NCBI RefSeq assembly: GCF_963678635.1
Contig: NC_087063.1
Location: forward strand, 56,201,504-56,265,503
Direction: 5' to 3'
DNA from: Symsagittifera roscoffensis
Lineage: Eukaryota > Xenacoelomorpha > Acoela > Convolutidae
Length of the DNA: 64,000 nucleotides
The position numbers were made by a program, and so were the translations under genes. The notes under the pieces are model-generated. The model was given only the letters and a program-made list of their open reading frames with translations, was not told where the DNA came from and did not search any database. Positions 32,270-43,445 of this stretch are shown here, piece after piece. Positions within the stretch are counted from its first letter, which is position 1; each line of letters opens with the position of its first letter.

Positions 32270-33170
32270 AAGGTAGAAAATAACCGACTGTACTTATGAA
32301 ATAGCTACCCAAACTGCCACTTCTCCAAATGTCGTGGATAACATTATTTGAACCATTGCAAGTACTAGTATCAAAACTAACAAAAATTTGGCAAATAAAA
32401 ACTAAAAGAAATCTATTACATGTACCTCCAAACAACTTCCATGATTTTCGTTCATGATTTTCTAATCAAAAACAAAATTTTCAAATTTTACGGGCCTGTC
32501 ACATTGATTGATCTTCTTAAAACTAGAAAGAAAAAGTTGACAATTACATTTAATTAAAATTTAAAAAAGGTAGTACAAGAAGATTTGTTTGATTGAAAAT
32601 TAGTTAAAAGAAATCGAGTCCATGTTCCGTATGCAAATGCTTTTCTTTCGGCACATTGAACAGTTTTTGCTTGACAAAATGGGTAGCTGCTACATCTCCA
32701 ATCATGTTCATCATCTTTGAATATCAACTACTGAACTTTTGGGCAAGCGTAGTCATCCCAATTTATATTCTTTGTTTCCAAAAATTCTGACAATCTTACA
32801 TTTTTCATTAACTTTTGCGAAAAATTCCGTTTCTGAGGCTTCTAGATTTATCAATATTTTTTTTTTCAAATTCAGTTTATCTTTCGTAACCGCTGCTACA
32901 ACTGATTCCATGAAGATGCTTTGAAAAACAAGAAGATTGAGATGTTGGTTTGAATTTTTTAGGAGGAAGAAAGGAATATCCTACAGTTTGTCCATCCTTA
33001 TAAACTCCTAATTCTTTCTCTATATTGTTTTCAATATACTCAAAACCCAAAACAACCAGGCTCATTCTGTTAACTGTTTTCGCTGGAGTTTTTTTGGTTA
33101 AAGTGATTAACAATCGAACAATGCATATACTGATGAAGCAAATCTTTTAACATATAAGACTGTCGATTCT
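32270..33170. other. Upstream Maverick-associated segment with unrecognised frame
   Basis: The sequence recurs at about 34,985-35,750 and 38,820-39,700. The best open frame is minus 32877-33113 (78 codons, VLGFEYIENNIEKELGVYKDGQTVGYSFLPPKKFKPTS split by an internal shift), with copies at 35475-35711 and 39428-39664. A partner frame (MESVVAAVTKDKLNLKKKILIN ...) follows on the same strand. I do not recognise the protein. Confidence 0.4.
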
Positions 33171-33850
33171 TAAGACAGTTCAATGTAGAAAGAAATTGCT
33201 GCAATTTGGGAACAAATTTTTCACCATTATCTTCAATGTAACGATATATTATATGTTTAAAAGACTGAATTGCTCTTTCTGCAAATCCAGCTCTTATTTC
33301 ACTCATTGTTGAGTTAACCTCAATGTCTTTCTCCTTGCAAAGTTTATAAAAAGTTCCCCCATATTCTGTTGCTTTATCAACCCAAAGTTTTCAGGAGTGT
33401 TTTTTCGAGAAATCATTTTTTTGGAAGCTTGTAAAGTGTCTTTGGTATACTTTGTTTCCATTGTATGAACACTGACAAATCTCAAAAAATTATCTACAGC
33501 AGCTAATAAATACTTGACTCCATAGTTTTCACTAGCTAACTTGTCTACGAAAGCCAAGTCCATACACCAGATTTCCTTGATTTACTTGGAAAAAGCTTGA
33601 AGTCTTCGGAAGCGCCTGATTGGTGGACCAAATGTTGGATACGATGTCTTAGCTTGTAAGATTTGTTCCACTTTCTTTTTGATACACCACTTGCTTTACT
33701 CAAGTTTTGTATAGAGTCGTACTCAGCTGTACCCCTAGAATTCAATCTGTTTAGTATTACCTTTTCAGATTTTGAAAGAGATGCAAGTTCCTCTGCCTTT
33801 TGCTTTGGCATTCTTGTTGATAACAAGTTTAGATGGAAGTTGATTTGCTT
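33070..33850 (-). pseudogene. Maverick integrase pseudogene, copy 2
   Basis: Frames 33545-33826, 33303-33563 and 33070-33306 repeat the first integrase copy, with a small indel in the KLCKEKD segment. Its C-terminal DNA-binding end is missing: after NCLKNR the sequence jumps to the upstream segment (QSYMLKDLLHQYMHC). Confidence 0.8.
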
Positions 33851-35770
33851 CCGAAATAGTTAAGTAAATATCTGGAAAATCGGTGTTTTTCGCTTAAGTG
33901 CACACACAAAGTCTACGATAGATTCTTTTGTATCTCGATTATCCAACATGATGTTGTCTGACTGACTGAGTGTAATTCTAGGAGAATTCAAAATTATATC
34001 AATGAGGTGCTTATTTTTACTCGTTTTCAAGCTCGCATTTACAGCACTGTAAATAGTATCAAAAATTTTTGGTACAATTTCCTCCTTTTCTTGTTTTGTT
34101 CCAACTTTTTTTTCTTGGAATTGTATTTTGTGATTGATAAACTAGTGCGGAATTAAAATAAATTTTTGCATACTATGTCAATCGTTTAATGACAAAAGGG
34201 GTGATGATAGATATCAGTTGTTACCCTAAGTTGAACTTGAAATAGCTCTTTTTTTGTGTAGAGGAGTTTTTGTGTTAACTCTGAAATATCTTTTCGAAGC
34301 TCTCCTCTTAATAGGTTTACCAAACACTCGCTCAGAAACTGAATGAATACTTTTGGACAACTGAGAATGATTCTTTTTCGAACTCTTAGGGAAAATTTTT
34401 GAAATATTAGGAGAATAGAGACGTATTTTGTACTCATCGTACAAAAACTTTGTCTATTCCAGCTGGTAAATAAAACTTTGTTGGGACTGAGCCACTATTA
34501 GAGCAATACCCAAACAAAACAACTGTTTTGGGTTAAATCAGTAATTAAATGTCCACAAGGAACTGATGTTGCATCTTGATACCACTCTTTCAATTGAGAT
34601 CCTAGACCTAGTTGTTGACTTAATGTATTGATTTGTAAAACATCTGTCAGCGACTTGAACAAGACTATTTGTGTACTTTGCAACTCTACATCTCTTCCCG
34701 ATTTGCTTTGATTAAATAAATGGTGTTTGATGTATATTGTATTCAGACCCCTGTGTCTCTCAGCAGTGGCAGTTTTTACAAATTGTTTGAAAATTGAAAT
34801 TTTTTCACAAATTTGAGTATAAAGAGGTTGATAATGTTGATAAAAGTAAAAAATTTTGTCGAATGCTAAATGAAAAGTACCAATTTTCAACCAATAAAAA
34901 AATGCGATTTTGCAGATCCACTTGGTCCAACTAAAGAAATAAAAGTTCGTTCTTTGGTAGATTTTACTTTGTTCATAGCTTTGGAGAAGGTAGAAAATAA
35001 CCGACTGTACTTATGAAATAGCTACCCAAACTGCCACTTCTCCAAATGTCGTGGATAACATTATTTGAACCATTGCAAGTACTAGTATCAAAACTAACAA
35101 AAATTTGGCAAATAAAAACTAAAAGAAATCTATTACATGTACCTCCAAACAACTTCCATGATTTTCGTTCATGATTTTCTAATCAAAAACAAAATTTTCA
35201 AATTTTACGGGCCTGTCACATTGATTGATCTTCTTAAAACTAGAAAGAAAAAGTTGACAATTACATTTAATTAAAATTTAAAAAAGGTAGTACAAGAAGA
35301 TTTGTTTGATTGAAAATTAGTTAAAAGAAATCGAGTCCATGTTCCGTATGCAAATGCAATTTATATTCTTTGTTTCCAAAAATTCTGACAATCTTACATT
35401 TTTCATTAACTTTTGCGAAAAATTCCGTTTCTGAGGCTTCTAGGTTTATCAATATTTTTTTTTTCAAATTCAGTTTATCTTTCGTAACCGCTGCTACAAC
35501 TGATTCCATGAAGATGCTTTGAAAAACAAGAAGATTGAGATGTTGGTTTGAATTTTTTAGGAGGAAGAAAGGAATATCCTACAGTTTGTCCATCCTTATA
35601 AACTCCTAATTCTTTCTCTATATTGTTTTCAATATACTCAATACCCAAAACAACCAGGCTCATTCTGTTAACTGTTTTCGCTGGAGTTTTTTTGGTTAAA
35701 GTGATTAACAATCGAACAATGCATATACTGATGAAGCAAATCTTTTAACATATAAACAGAACAATAACCC
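33173..35770. repeat. 2,717 bp tandem repeat, copy 2
   Basis: Direct repeat of 30,456-33,172. It lacks about 119 bp present at 32,642-32,760 in copy 1, so later offsets fall to 2,598 bp. Confidence 0.88.
34186..34982 (-). pseudogene. Maverick genome-packaging ATPase pseudogene, copy 2
   Basis: Base-for-base equivalent of the first ATPase copy as far as I can see: Walker A at 34905-34928, same frameshifts, same missing Walker B segment. Frames are at 34498-34890, 34226-34444 and 34186-34437. Confidence 0.75.
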
Positions 35771-35772
35771 AG

Positions 35773-36102
35773 TCACCTGAACAAGAAAGCATGAACTAAG
35801 GAGACTCGGTGCAACATAACAGTACCCAGGGCCTTTTTTGTAATAGGCTTCACAGATCCAGCAGATTCATGTAGAATTGCACGAAGTCTAAAGATTATGG
35901 AGTTTGCAAAAAAAAATAATTCATACAAGAATTTCCGTATCCAATCGGACCTCCAAAAGGAAATTTTTGGTCCATTTCTTTCAAATTTATGTCCGGTTTC
36001 AAAAAGAAATAGAGAAATAATTTTACTTTTTGTATTTGATGAAAAACCTTGCTTTATCATCTCAGAAGTTCTTAATGTTTCATTCAATTTTTGTACATTC
36101 AT
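35773..36102 (-). CDS. Unrecognised frame, 109 codons, copy 1
   Basis: A minus-strand frame containing FSSNTKSKIISLFLFETGHKFERNGPKISFWRSDW and FFFANSIIFRLRAILHESAG. It is repeated unchanged at 39726-40055. A plus-strand frame (35897-36163) overlaps it, and I cannot say which, if either, is real. The polarity of the neighbouring fragments favours minus. Confidence 0.25.
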   Translation of the reverse strand: MNVQKLNETLRTSEMIKQGFSSNTKSKIISLFLFETGHKFERNGPKISFWRSDWIRKFLYELFFFANSIIFRLRAILHESAGSVKPITKKALGTVMLHRVSLVHAFLFR

Positions 36103-36267
36103 TTTCTACAGTGCATTCGTCAATAATGATACAAGATTTTTTGAATTTCTCTACATAACGTAATAAAGAGGAAAATATATCGAGAAATTTTTCATATTCT
36201 TCTCTGTGTGGTTGTAAAGATTGATTATTTTGCCATTGATTTCCAATTCTACGATATTCTATAAGTT

Positions 36268-36580
36268 CTATTTTTTATTATCCGATCGGTTTCCTATGTA
36301 AATTTTTCTTCTACCATTATGCAGAGTCCACTCAAAATGGGGTATTTGTGAGTGTACGTCCAAATTCTGCAAGTTTGGTAAGTTTTGTGATTCTATAACA
36401 GTTAGCGAAATTTTTTGTGGGTTTTCTTGTTGAACAATAAGGAAAAATCCCAATTTTTTTTTTGAAGTTTTCAGCTAAAGTTACTGAAAAACCAATATTC
36501 CAACTCGAATACTAAACGAAAAATGATTTTGAGGATGAACATTTACATTACAACACAGAAAACATAAATAACATAACTTA
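36268..36580 (-). pseudogene. Unrecognised minus-strand fragment
   Basis: Two overlapping frames read GFFLIVQQENPQKISLTVIES and, one frame off, NFANCYRITKLTKLAEFGRTLTN. In copy 2 (40221-40406 and 40285-40575) a 13 bp insertion of CAACTGTTCAACT type and a small deletion lengthen the second frame to 96 codons, with a cysteine-rich start (LCYLCFLCCNV). No family recognised. Confidence 0.25.
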
Positions 36581-36743
36581 TTGTACATTACAGTTCTCAA
36601 CAAACTCAAAGTCTCCCAAAATTTGAGACAGTTCTTTCTTTGAATTCGTTCAAAACACAGCTGACATAGGCAACTTGTTTCATTGCTTCGTTCTCTTTTG
36701 CAGTGAACAGTCGATTCGGGATGTAGGGAGGTTTGTTAACATT

Positions 36744-37117
36744 TTACTTCTTGATCGTGGCACAAACTTGTCTTGTATTGTAAGTTGCTATGTCACACAC
36801 TTTGTTGCAGTTGGCAAGCTTCTGATCCATAATTGACTCTTTGTCAGAAGTGAGTTCCAATATCGGAACGAATCCAGGGTTTTCAGCATCATAAATAACA
36901 TTATTTCTAATTGCCGATTTTGCTTCTTCTTTTTCACCACGATAGACTTGCTGTCTTTTTTCGAGTTGTACCAACTCATTTTTGTTGAATAGTTGAAAGC
37001 CGGGTTCAAAATAAATTTTTTCTTGTAGGATTTTCGGGACCCAGCAAATGTTCCAATTCTTGTTTGGTTTTTTGAGAATTCTATATACTTGGGACTATTG
37101 TCTTTTCCCAAATACAT
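36744..37117 (-). pseudogene. Unrecognised conserved fragment, copy 1
   Basis: Reading from 37117: YLGKDNSPKYIEFSKNQTRIGTFAGSRK, then a frameshift into VQLEKRQQVYRGEKEEAKSAIRNNVIYDAENPGFVPILELTSDKES to ATIKK at 36744. The polar, repeat-free text across the shift looks like a real, once-coding protein. It is repeated at 40710-41083 and 43072-43445. Function unknown; it may be a Maverick or retroelement accessory gene. Confidence 0.45.
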
Positions 37118-37398
37118 TTTTGATAAGCTAAGTGATCAGAGGAGGAGAAATGAGAGAAAAATTTTGAGCTTAAATGAAAATGGAAGTAAATAATATGAGT
37201 AATTAAATAAACCAAAAAAAAAATAGAACTATAAATGAAATTTTTGTGTGAAGTTTCCAAAAATGGAGTTGTGTAGATGTTAGTGTTCCTATATGTTCCT
37301 ATATAATTTCACATTTCTCAGCAAAAATCCTTGTTGCAGCTGGCTGCTGCTATGTGTCAAGCTCTTCCCAGCTTTTGTACAGATTATTGTAAAAAAAA

Positions 37399-37896
37399 TT
37401 GCTATTTATTTTCGCTTCCTGTGATTTTTACGAAAATTATATATTAACCCACAATTATTTTGTCGCTCCCCACAATTCTTACTGTTCTTTGGAAAATCTT
37501 AAGTTCCACATACTTCTGATTGGTTCATGTGCTGATCAAATTTTACAATTGGGTAAATTTCATTTCACATACCAAATATCGATTGTCTTAACACTCGGTA
37601 CAATTACAGTTTTGTTCGAATGTTATTTCATCAACTGGCGAAATTTTCAAGCAACTTGATTGCGCTACTCATCCCAATTTGAAATGAAAAGGAGCAGGAA
37701 AATGCCGAGTATTGCAAAGAAAAGACTGTTACGCAAAAATTTCAAACGTCATTATTTATGTTCTAACCAGAAACTAGCTTCCACACAAACTTTTGTTTAT
37801 CATTTCTGGAAAGAGTTCGTGAAGTACAAAACTCGAAACAAGTACATGATTTGTTTAAAAAAATTGACTGTTTTATTGATAATTATGGATTTGTAA
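37399..37896 (+). CDS. Two adjoining unrecognised plus-strand frames
   Basis: Frames of 86 and 78 codons (37399-37659, 37660-37896) are separated only by a stop. The first is hydrophobic and the second basic (KRSRKMPSIAKKRLLRKNFKRH). They recur at 41364 onward (second one disrupted by a 3 bp loss and other changes) and 43726-44187. No family recognised; possibly chance frames on the strand opposite a relic. Confidence 0.2.
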
Positions 37897-38001
37897 ATGG
37901 TTATCTTGTCAATTTTTCAATGAAAAATTAAAAATTTTTTGATAATCTATCTAATTTCTCTCTAATGCTTACGAAATTACTAAAAGTTTTGAAAAAAAAA
38001 A

Positions 38002-38271
38002 TCAGTTTTTGAGGAGTTTGCAAAACTTTCTGCACTTTGGAAACAAGATGTGATATTTTTTCCGATTGTCAAGAAGCTGCAAAAAACGTTTCAATTTTTT
38101 AACAAGATGCAAAAAGTGTTTCACTTTTTTCGACAAAATGCAAAACTGAGCGCTTAGATTGTTGATAATGAAAATGAAATTTTGCATAATTTTACTTTCC
38201 ATACCGCTGGAGCCCTTCGATTGGCAAAGTTCAAAGAAATTCCGCTCATCACATTCGTTTCGGTAAAACAA
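38002..38271 (-). CDS. Unrecognised Lys/Leu-repeat frame
   Basis: An 89-codon minus-strand frame whose second half repeats a roughly 11-residue pattern (KKVKHFLHLV, KKLKRFLQLLDN, RKKYHILFPK, RKFCKLLKN). It is repeated at 41966-42235 and near 44,330-44,600, where the frame is interrupted. The repeat is also visible in DNA as recurrences of TGCAAAA[AC] with TTTC runs. It could be a degenerate minisatellite rather than a gene. Confidence 0.25.
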   Translation of the reverse strand: MFYRNECDERNFFELCQSKGSSGMESKIMQNFIFIINNLSAQFCILSKKVKHFLHLVKKLKRFLQLLDNRKKYHILFPKCRKFCKLLKN

Positions 38272-38299
38272 ATCACCTTAAGTGACTCTCGGTCTCTAT

Positions 38300-38746
38300 A
38301 GCTCTGATGAAGGTTGTTCTGGAGTAAAAACAAAAGTTCAGGTACCTTAATTTAATTTTGATGAGATTAAGATGGATATCACTATCTTGCAAAATTCCAT
38401 TCGAATCGATTTTTTGGGCTATAAAATCGATTTTTTTTTCTACCTTATAAATCCTTTCAATCCATTCTAAATCGGTTTACGTATCTAAATGGGCTATCGT
38501 AAAATGATTTTATAAAGTTTACTAACTGTATAAGAATCAATTTCCATCTCAAATTTTTCAGTGCGGGTTGCCTAAAATATTCCATATCATTTGAGAGTAG
38601 TGTTTTCCTTTACAGAATATAACTTAGGTTTACTCAACATAGTGAGGTAAATAATATCGATATCTAAGTTTGTCAATTCTTGCCGGATGACACTCCCTCT
38701 GGGAGAAAATATAAACTAAAAGTTTTAAGTCCTTATGGAACTGGTT
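38300..38746. other. Gene-free AT-rich interval with AATCGATTTTTT motifs
   Basis: I see no gene. Repeated ATTCGAATCGATTTTTTGG and GCTATAAAATCGATTTTTTT motifs lie at about 38,398-38,440. The interval recurs at 42,260-42,715 and 44,620-45,080, where it leads directly into the 3' end of the Gypsy relic. Confidence 0.5.
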
Positions 38747-41700
38747 TGAGATCCACTTGGTCCAACTAAAGAAATAAAAGTTCGTTCTTTGGTAGATTTT
38801 ACTTTGTTCATAGCTTTGGAGAAGGTAGAAAATAACCGACTGTACTTATGAAATAGCTACCCAAACTGCCACTTCTCCAAATGTCGTGGATAACATTATT
38901 TGAACCATTGCAAGTACTAGTATCAAAACTAACAAAAATTTGGCAAATAAAAACTAAAAGAAATCTATTACATGTACCTCCAAACAACTTCCATGATTTT
39001 CGTTCATGATTTTCTAATCAAAACAAAATTTTCAAATTTTACGGGCCTGTCACATTGATTGATCTTCTTAAAACTAGAAAGAAAAAGTTGACAATTACAT
39101 TTAATTAAAATTTAAAAAAGGTAGTACAAGAAGATTTGTTTGATTGAAAATTAGTTAAAAGAAATCGAGTCCATGTTCCGTATGCAAATGCTTTTCTTTC
39201 GGCACATTGAACAGTTTTTGCTTGACAAAATGGGTAGCTGCTACATCTCCAATCATGTTCATCATCTTTGAATATCAACTACTGAACTTTTGGGCAAGCG
39301 TAGTCATCCCAATTTATATTCTTTGTTTCCAAAAATTCTGACAATCTTACATTTTTCATTAACTTTTGCGAAAAATTCCGTTTCTGAGGCTTCTAGATTT
39401 ATCAATATTTTTTTTTTCAAATTCAGTTTATCTTTCGTAACCGCTGCTACAACTGATTCCATGAAGATGCTTTGAAAAACAAGAAGATTGAGATGTTGGT
39501 TTGAATTTTTTAGGAGGAAGAAAGGAATATCCTACAGTTTGTCCATCCTTATAAACTCCTAATTCTTTCTCTATATTGTTTTCAATATACTCAATACCCA
39601 AAACAACCAGGCTCATTCTGTTAACTGTTTTCGCTGGAGTTTTTTTGATTAAAGTGATTAACAATCGAACAATGCATATACTGATGAAGCAAATCTTTTA
39701 ACATATAAACAGAACAATAACCCAGTCACCTGAACAAGAAAGCATGAACTAAGGAGACTCGGTGCAACATAACAGTACCCAGGGCCTTTTTTGTAATAGG
39801 CTTCACAGATCCAGCAGATTCATGTAGAATTGCACGAAGTCTAAAGATTATGGAGTTTGCAAAAAAAAATAATTCATACAAGAATTTCCGTATCCAATCG
39901 GACCTCCAAAAGGAAATTTTTGGTCCATTTCTTTCAAATTTATGTCCGGTTTCAAAAAGAAATAGAGAAATAATTTTACTTTTTGTATTTGATGAAAAAC
40001 CTTGCTTTATCATCTCAGAAGTTCTTAATGTTTCATTCAATTTTTGTACATTCATTTTCTACAGTGCATTCGTCAATAATGATACAAGATTTTTTGAATT
40101 TCTCTACATAACGTAATAAAGAGGAAAATATATCGAGAAATTTTTCATATTCTTCTCTGTGTGGTTGTAAAGATTGATTATTTTGCCATTGATTTCCAAT
40201 TCTACGATATTCTATAAGTTCTATTTTTTATTATCCGATCGGTTTCCTATGTAAATTTTTCTTCTACCATTATGCAGAGTCCACTCAAAATGGGGTATTT
40301 GTGAGTGTACGTCCAAATTCTGCAAGTTTGGTAAGTTTTGTGATTCTATAACAGTTAGCGAAATTTTTTGTGGTTTTTCTTGTTGAACAATAAGGAAAAA
40401 TCCCAATTTTTTTTTTGAAGTTTTCAGCTAAAGTTACTGAAAAACCAATATTCCAACTCAACTGTTCAACTCGAATACTAAACGAAAAATGATTTTGAGG
40501 ATGAACATTTACATTACAACACAGAAAACATAAATAACATAACTTATTGTACATTACAGTTCTCAACAAACTCAAAGTCTCCCAAAATTTGAGACAGTTC
40601 TTTCTTTGAATTCGTTCAAAACACAGCTGACATAGGCAACTTGTTTCATTGCTTCGTTCTCTTTTGCAGTGAACAGTCGATTCGGGATGTAGGGAGGTTT
40701 GTTAACATTTTACTTCTTGATCGTGGCACAAACTTGTCTTGTATTGTAAGTTGCTATGTCACACACTTTGTTGCAGTTGGCAAGCTTCTGATCCATAATT
40801 GACTCTTTGTCAGAAGTGAGTTCCAATATCGGAACGAATCCAGGGTTTTCAGCATCATAAATAACATTATTTCTAATTGCCGATTTTGCTTCTTCTTTTT
40901 CACCACGATAGACTTGCTGTCTTTTTTCGAGTTGTACCAACTCATTTTTGTTGAATAGTTGAAAGCCGGGTTCAAAATAAATTTTTTCTTGTAGGATTTT
41001 CGGGACCCAGCAAATGTTCCAATTCTTGTTTGGTTTTTTGAGAATTCTATATAATTGGGACTATTGTCTTTTCCCAAATACATTTTTGATAAGCTAAGTG
41101 ATCAGATGAGGAGAAATGAGAGAAAAATTTTGAGCTTAAATGAAAATGGAAGTAAATAATATGAGTAATTAAATAAACCAAAAAAAAATAGAACTATAAA
41201 TGAAATTTTTGTGTGAAGTTTCCAAAAATGGAGTTGTGTAGATGTTAGTGTTCCTATATGTTCCTATATAATTTCACATTTCTCAGCAAAAATCCTTGTT
41301 GCAGCTGGCTGCTGCTATGTGTCAAGCTCTTCCCAGCTTTTGTACAGATTATTGTAAAAAAAATTGCTATTTATTTTCGCTTCCTGTGATTTTTACGAAA
41401 ATTATATATTAACCCACAATTATTTTGTCGCTCCCCACAATTCTTACTGTTCTTTGGAAAATCTTAAGTTCCACATACTTCTGATTGGTTCATGTGTTGA
41501 TCAAATTTTACAACAATTGGGTAAATTTCATTTCACATACCAAATATCGATTGTCTTAACACTCGGTACAATTACAGTTTTGTTCGAATGTTATTTCATC
41601 AACTGGCGAAATTTTCAAGCAACTTGATTGCGCTACTCATCCCAATTTGAAATGAAAAGGAGCAGGAAAATGCCGAGTATTGCAAAGAAAAGACTTACGC

Positions 41701-42715
41701 AAAAATTTCAAACGTCATTATTTATGTTCTAACCAGAAACTAGCTTCCACACAAACTTTTGTTTATCATTTCTGGAAAGAGTTCGTGAAGTACAAAACTC
41801 GAAACAAGTACATGATTTGTTAAAAAAAATTGACTGTTTTATTGATAATTATGGATTTGTAAATGGTTATCTTGTCAATTTTTCAATGAAAAATTAAAAA
41901 TTTTTTGATAATCTATCTAATTTCTCTCTAATGCTTACGAAATTACTAAAAGTTTTGAAAACAAATCAGTTTTTGAGGAGTTTGCAAAACTTTCTGCACT
42001 TTGGAAACAAGATGTGATATTTTTTCCGATTGTCAAGAAGCTGCAAAAAACGTTTCAATTTTTTAACAAGATGCAAAAAGTGTTTCACTTTTTTCGACAA
42101 AATGCAAAACTGAGCGCTTAGATCGTTGATAATGAAAATGAAGTTTTGCATAATTTTACTTTCCATACCGCTGGAGCCCTTCGATTGGCAAAGTTCAAAG
42201 AAATTCCGCTCATCACATTCGTTTCGGTAAAACAAATCTCCTTAAGTGACTCTCGGTCTCTATAGCTCTGATGAAGGTTGTTCTGGAGTAAAAACAAAAG
42301 TTCAGGTACCTTAATTTAATTTTGATGAGATTAAGATGGATTTCACTATCTTGCAAAATTCCATTTGAATCGATTTTTTGGGCTATAAAATCGATTTTTT
42401 TTTCTACCTTATAAATCCTTTCAATCCATTCTAAATCGGTTTACGTATCTAAATGGGCTATCGTAAAATGATTTTATAAAGTTTACTAACTGTATAAGAA
42501 TCGATTTCCATCTCAAATTTTTCAGTGCGGGTTGCCTAAAATATTCCATATCATTTGAGAGTAGTGTTTTCCTTTACAGAATATAACTTAGGTTTACTCA
42601 ACATAGTGAGGTAAATAATATCGATATCTAAGTTTGTCAATTCTTGCCGGATGACACTCCCTCTGGGAGAAAATATAAACTAAAAGTTTTAAGTCCTTAT
42701 GGAACTGGTTTGAGA
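38747..42715. repeat. 3.95 kb repeat, copy 2
   Basis: Direct repeat: a third copy of the ATPase-upstream segment (38,747-39,725, with the 119 bp that the 2,717 bp repeat copy 2 lacks) followed by 39,726-42,715. The right end continues TTTGAGATTATAGTCC into the Gypsy relic, the likely original context. Confidence 0.85.
40710..41083 (-). pseudogene. Unrecognised conserved fragment, copy 2
   Basis: Same two-frame text as 36744-37117, with one substitution (SPNYIEF for SPKYIEF) and the same frameshift. Confidence 0.45.
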
Positions 42716-43097
42716 TTATAGTCCCTAGGGGACTTCTTTTGAATCTCAATTTCCTACTTCTTAATCCTTGTGATATATTTATTTCCCAGTTCTGGTCCGT
42801 TGAGTGTGTTTCGTGTCTTCCTAGTTGTTGTTGTCGTCTTTGTCGGCTCATCTACTTTCTCTTTTCCATTCGTTTCTTCTTCGCTTTTCTTTTCAATGAA
42901 TCATATTTCCATCAGGTCTGTCGGGGCTGTCCACCGGGGAAATAATGTCGATGATTTCTGGTACATCTTGATGTTTATCCTTGTTTTTTGGACTGATTGC
43001 TTCGAGAAGTTTCATGCACGCTTGGTACTCTGGTGTCTTGTCCGAGAAACATATTTCCTGAATTAAAAACTTTAGGCTTGGCTTTGTAGGTGACTGC
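40738..43097. repeat. 2.36 kb tandem repeat, copy 1
   Basis: From TATTGTAAGTTGCTATGTC at about 40,740 to the GACTGCGTTTTGT end at about 43,098, the sequence recurs at 43,098-45,462 with an offset of 2,362-2,366 bp. It links the unrecognised fragment to the tail of the Gypsy relic. Confidence 0.85.
42600..43070 (-). pseudogene. Gypsy-type polyprotein tail, duplicated 3' end
   Basis: The minus strand carries the charged C-terminal tail seen again at 44,960-45,564: SPVDSPDR, KEKVDEPTK-like and NGPELGNKYITRIKKL-like text spread over two frames, ending in a stop. It is separated from its pol by the 2.36 kb duplication. Confidence 0.5.
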
Positions 43098-43445
43098 GTT
43101 TTGTATTGTAAGTTGCTATGTCACACACTTTGTTGCAGTTGGCAAGCTTCTGATCCATAATTGACTCTTTGTCAGAAGTGAGTTCCAATATCGGAACGAA
43201 TCCAGGGTTTTCAGCATCATAAATAACATTATTTCTAATTGCCGATTTTGCTTCTTCTTTTTCACCACGATAGACTTGCTGTCTTTTTTCGAGTTGTACC
43301 AACTCATTTTTGTTGAATAGTTGAAAGCAGGGTTCAAAATAAATTTTTTCTTGTAGAATTTTCGGGAGCCAGCAAATGTTCTAATTCTTGTTTGGTTTTT
43401 TGAGAATTCTATATAATTGGGACTATTGTCTTTTCCCAAATACAT
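43072..43445 (-). pseudogene. Unrecognised conserved fragment, copy 3
   Basis: Third copy of the 36744-37117 text. Its C-terminal end is altered (YNTKRSHLQ) because the duplication junction replaces the last codons. Several substitutions (RIRTFAGSRKFYKKK) show more divergence than copies 1 and 2. Confidence 0.45.

Larger units (their letters stand above)
30456..33172. repeat. 2,717 bp tandem repeat, copy 1 (integrase plus ATPase)
   Basis: Integrase, ATPase and upstream sequence recur at exactly +2,717 bp (30828 to 33545, 31469 to 34186, 31781 to 34498). The junction at about 33,172 fuses upstream sequence back into the integrase at NCLKNR. Confidence 0.88.
35773..38746. repeat. 3.95 kb repeat, body of copy 1
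   Basis: The segment repeats at 39,726-42,715 (offset 3,953 to 3,966). The repeated unit also includes the ATPase-upstream segment at 38,747-39,725. The junction at 38,747 joins CTGGTTTGAGAT to the Walker A region (CCACTTGGTCC), sharing AGAT with both parents. Confidence 0.85.
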
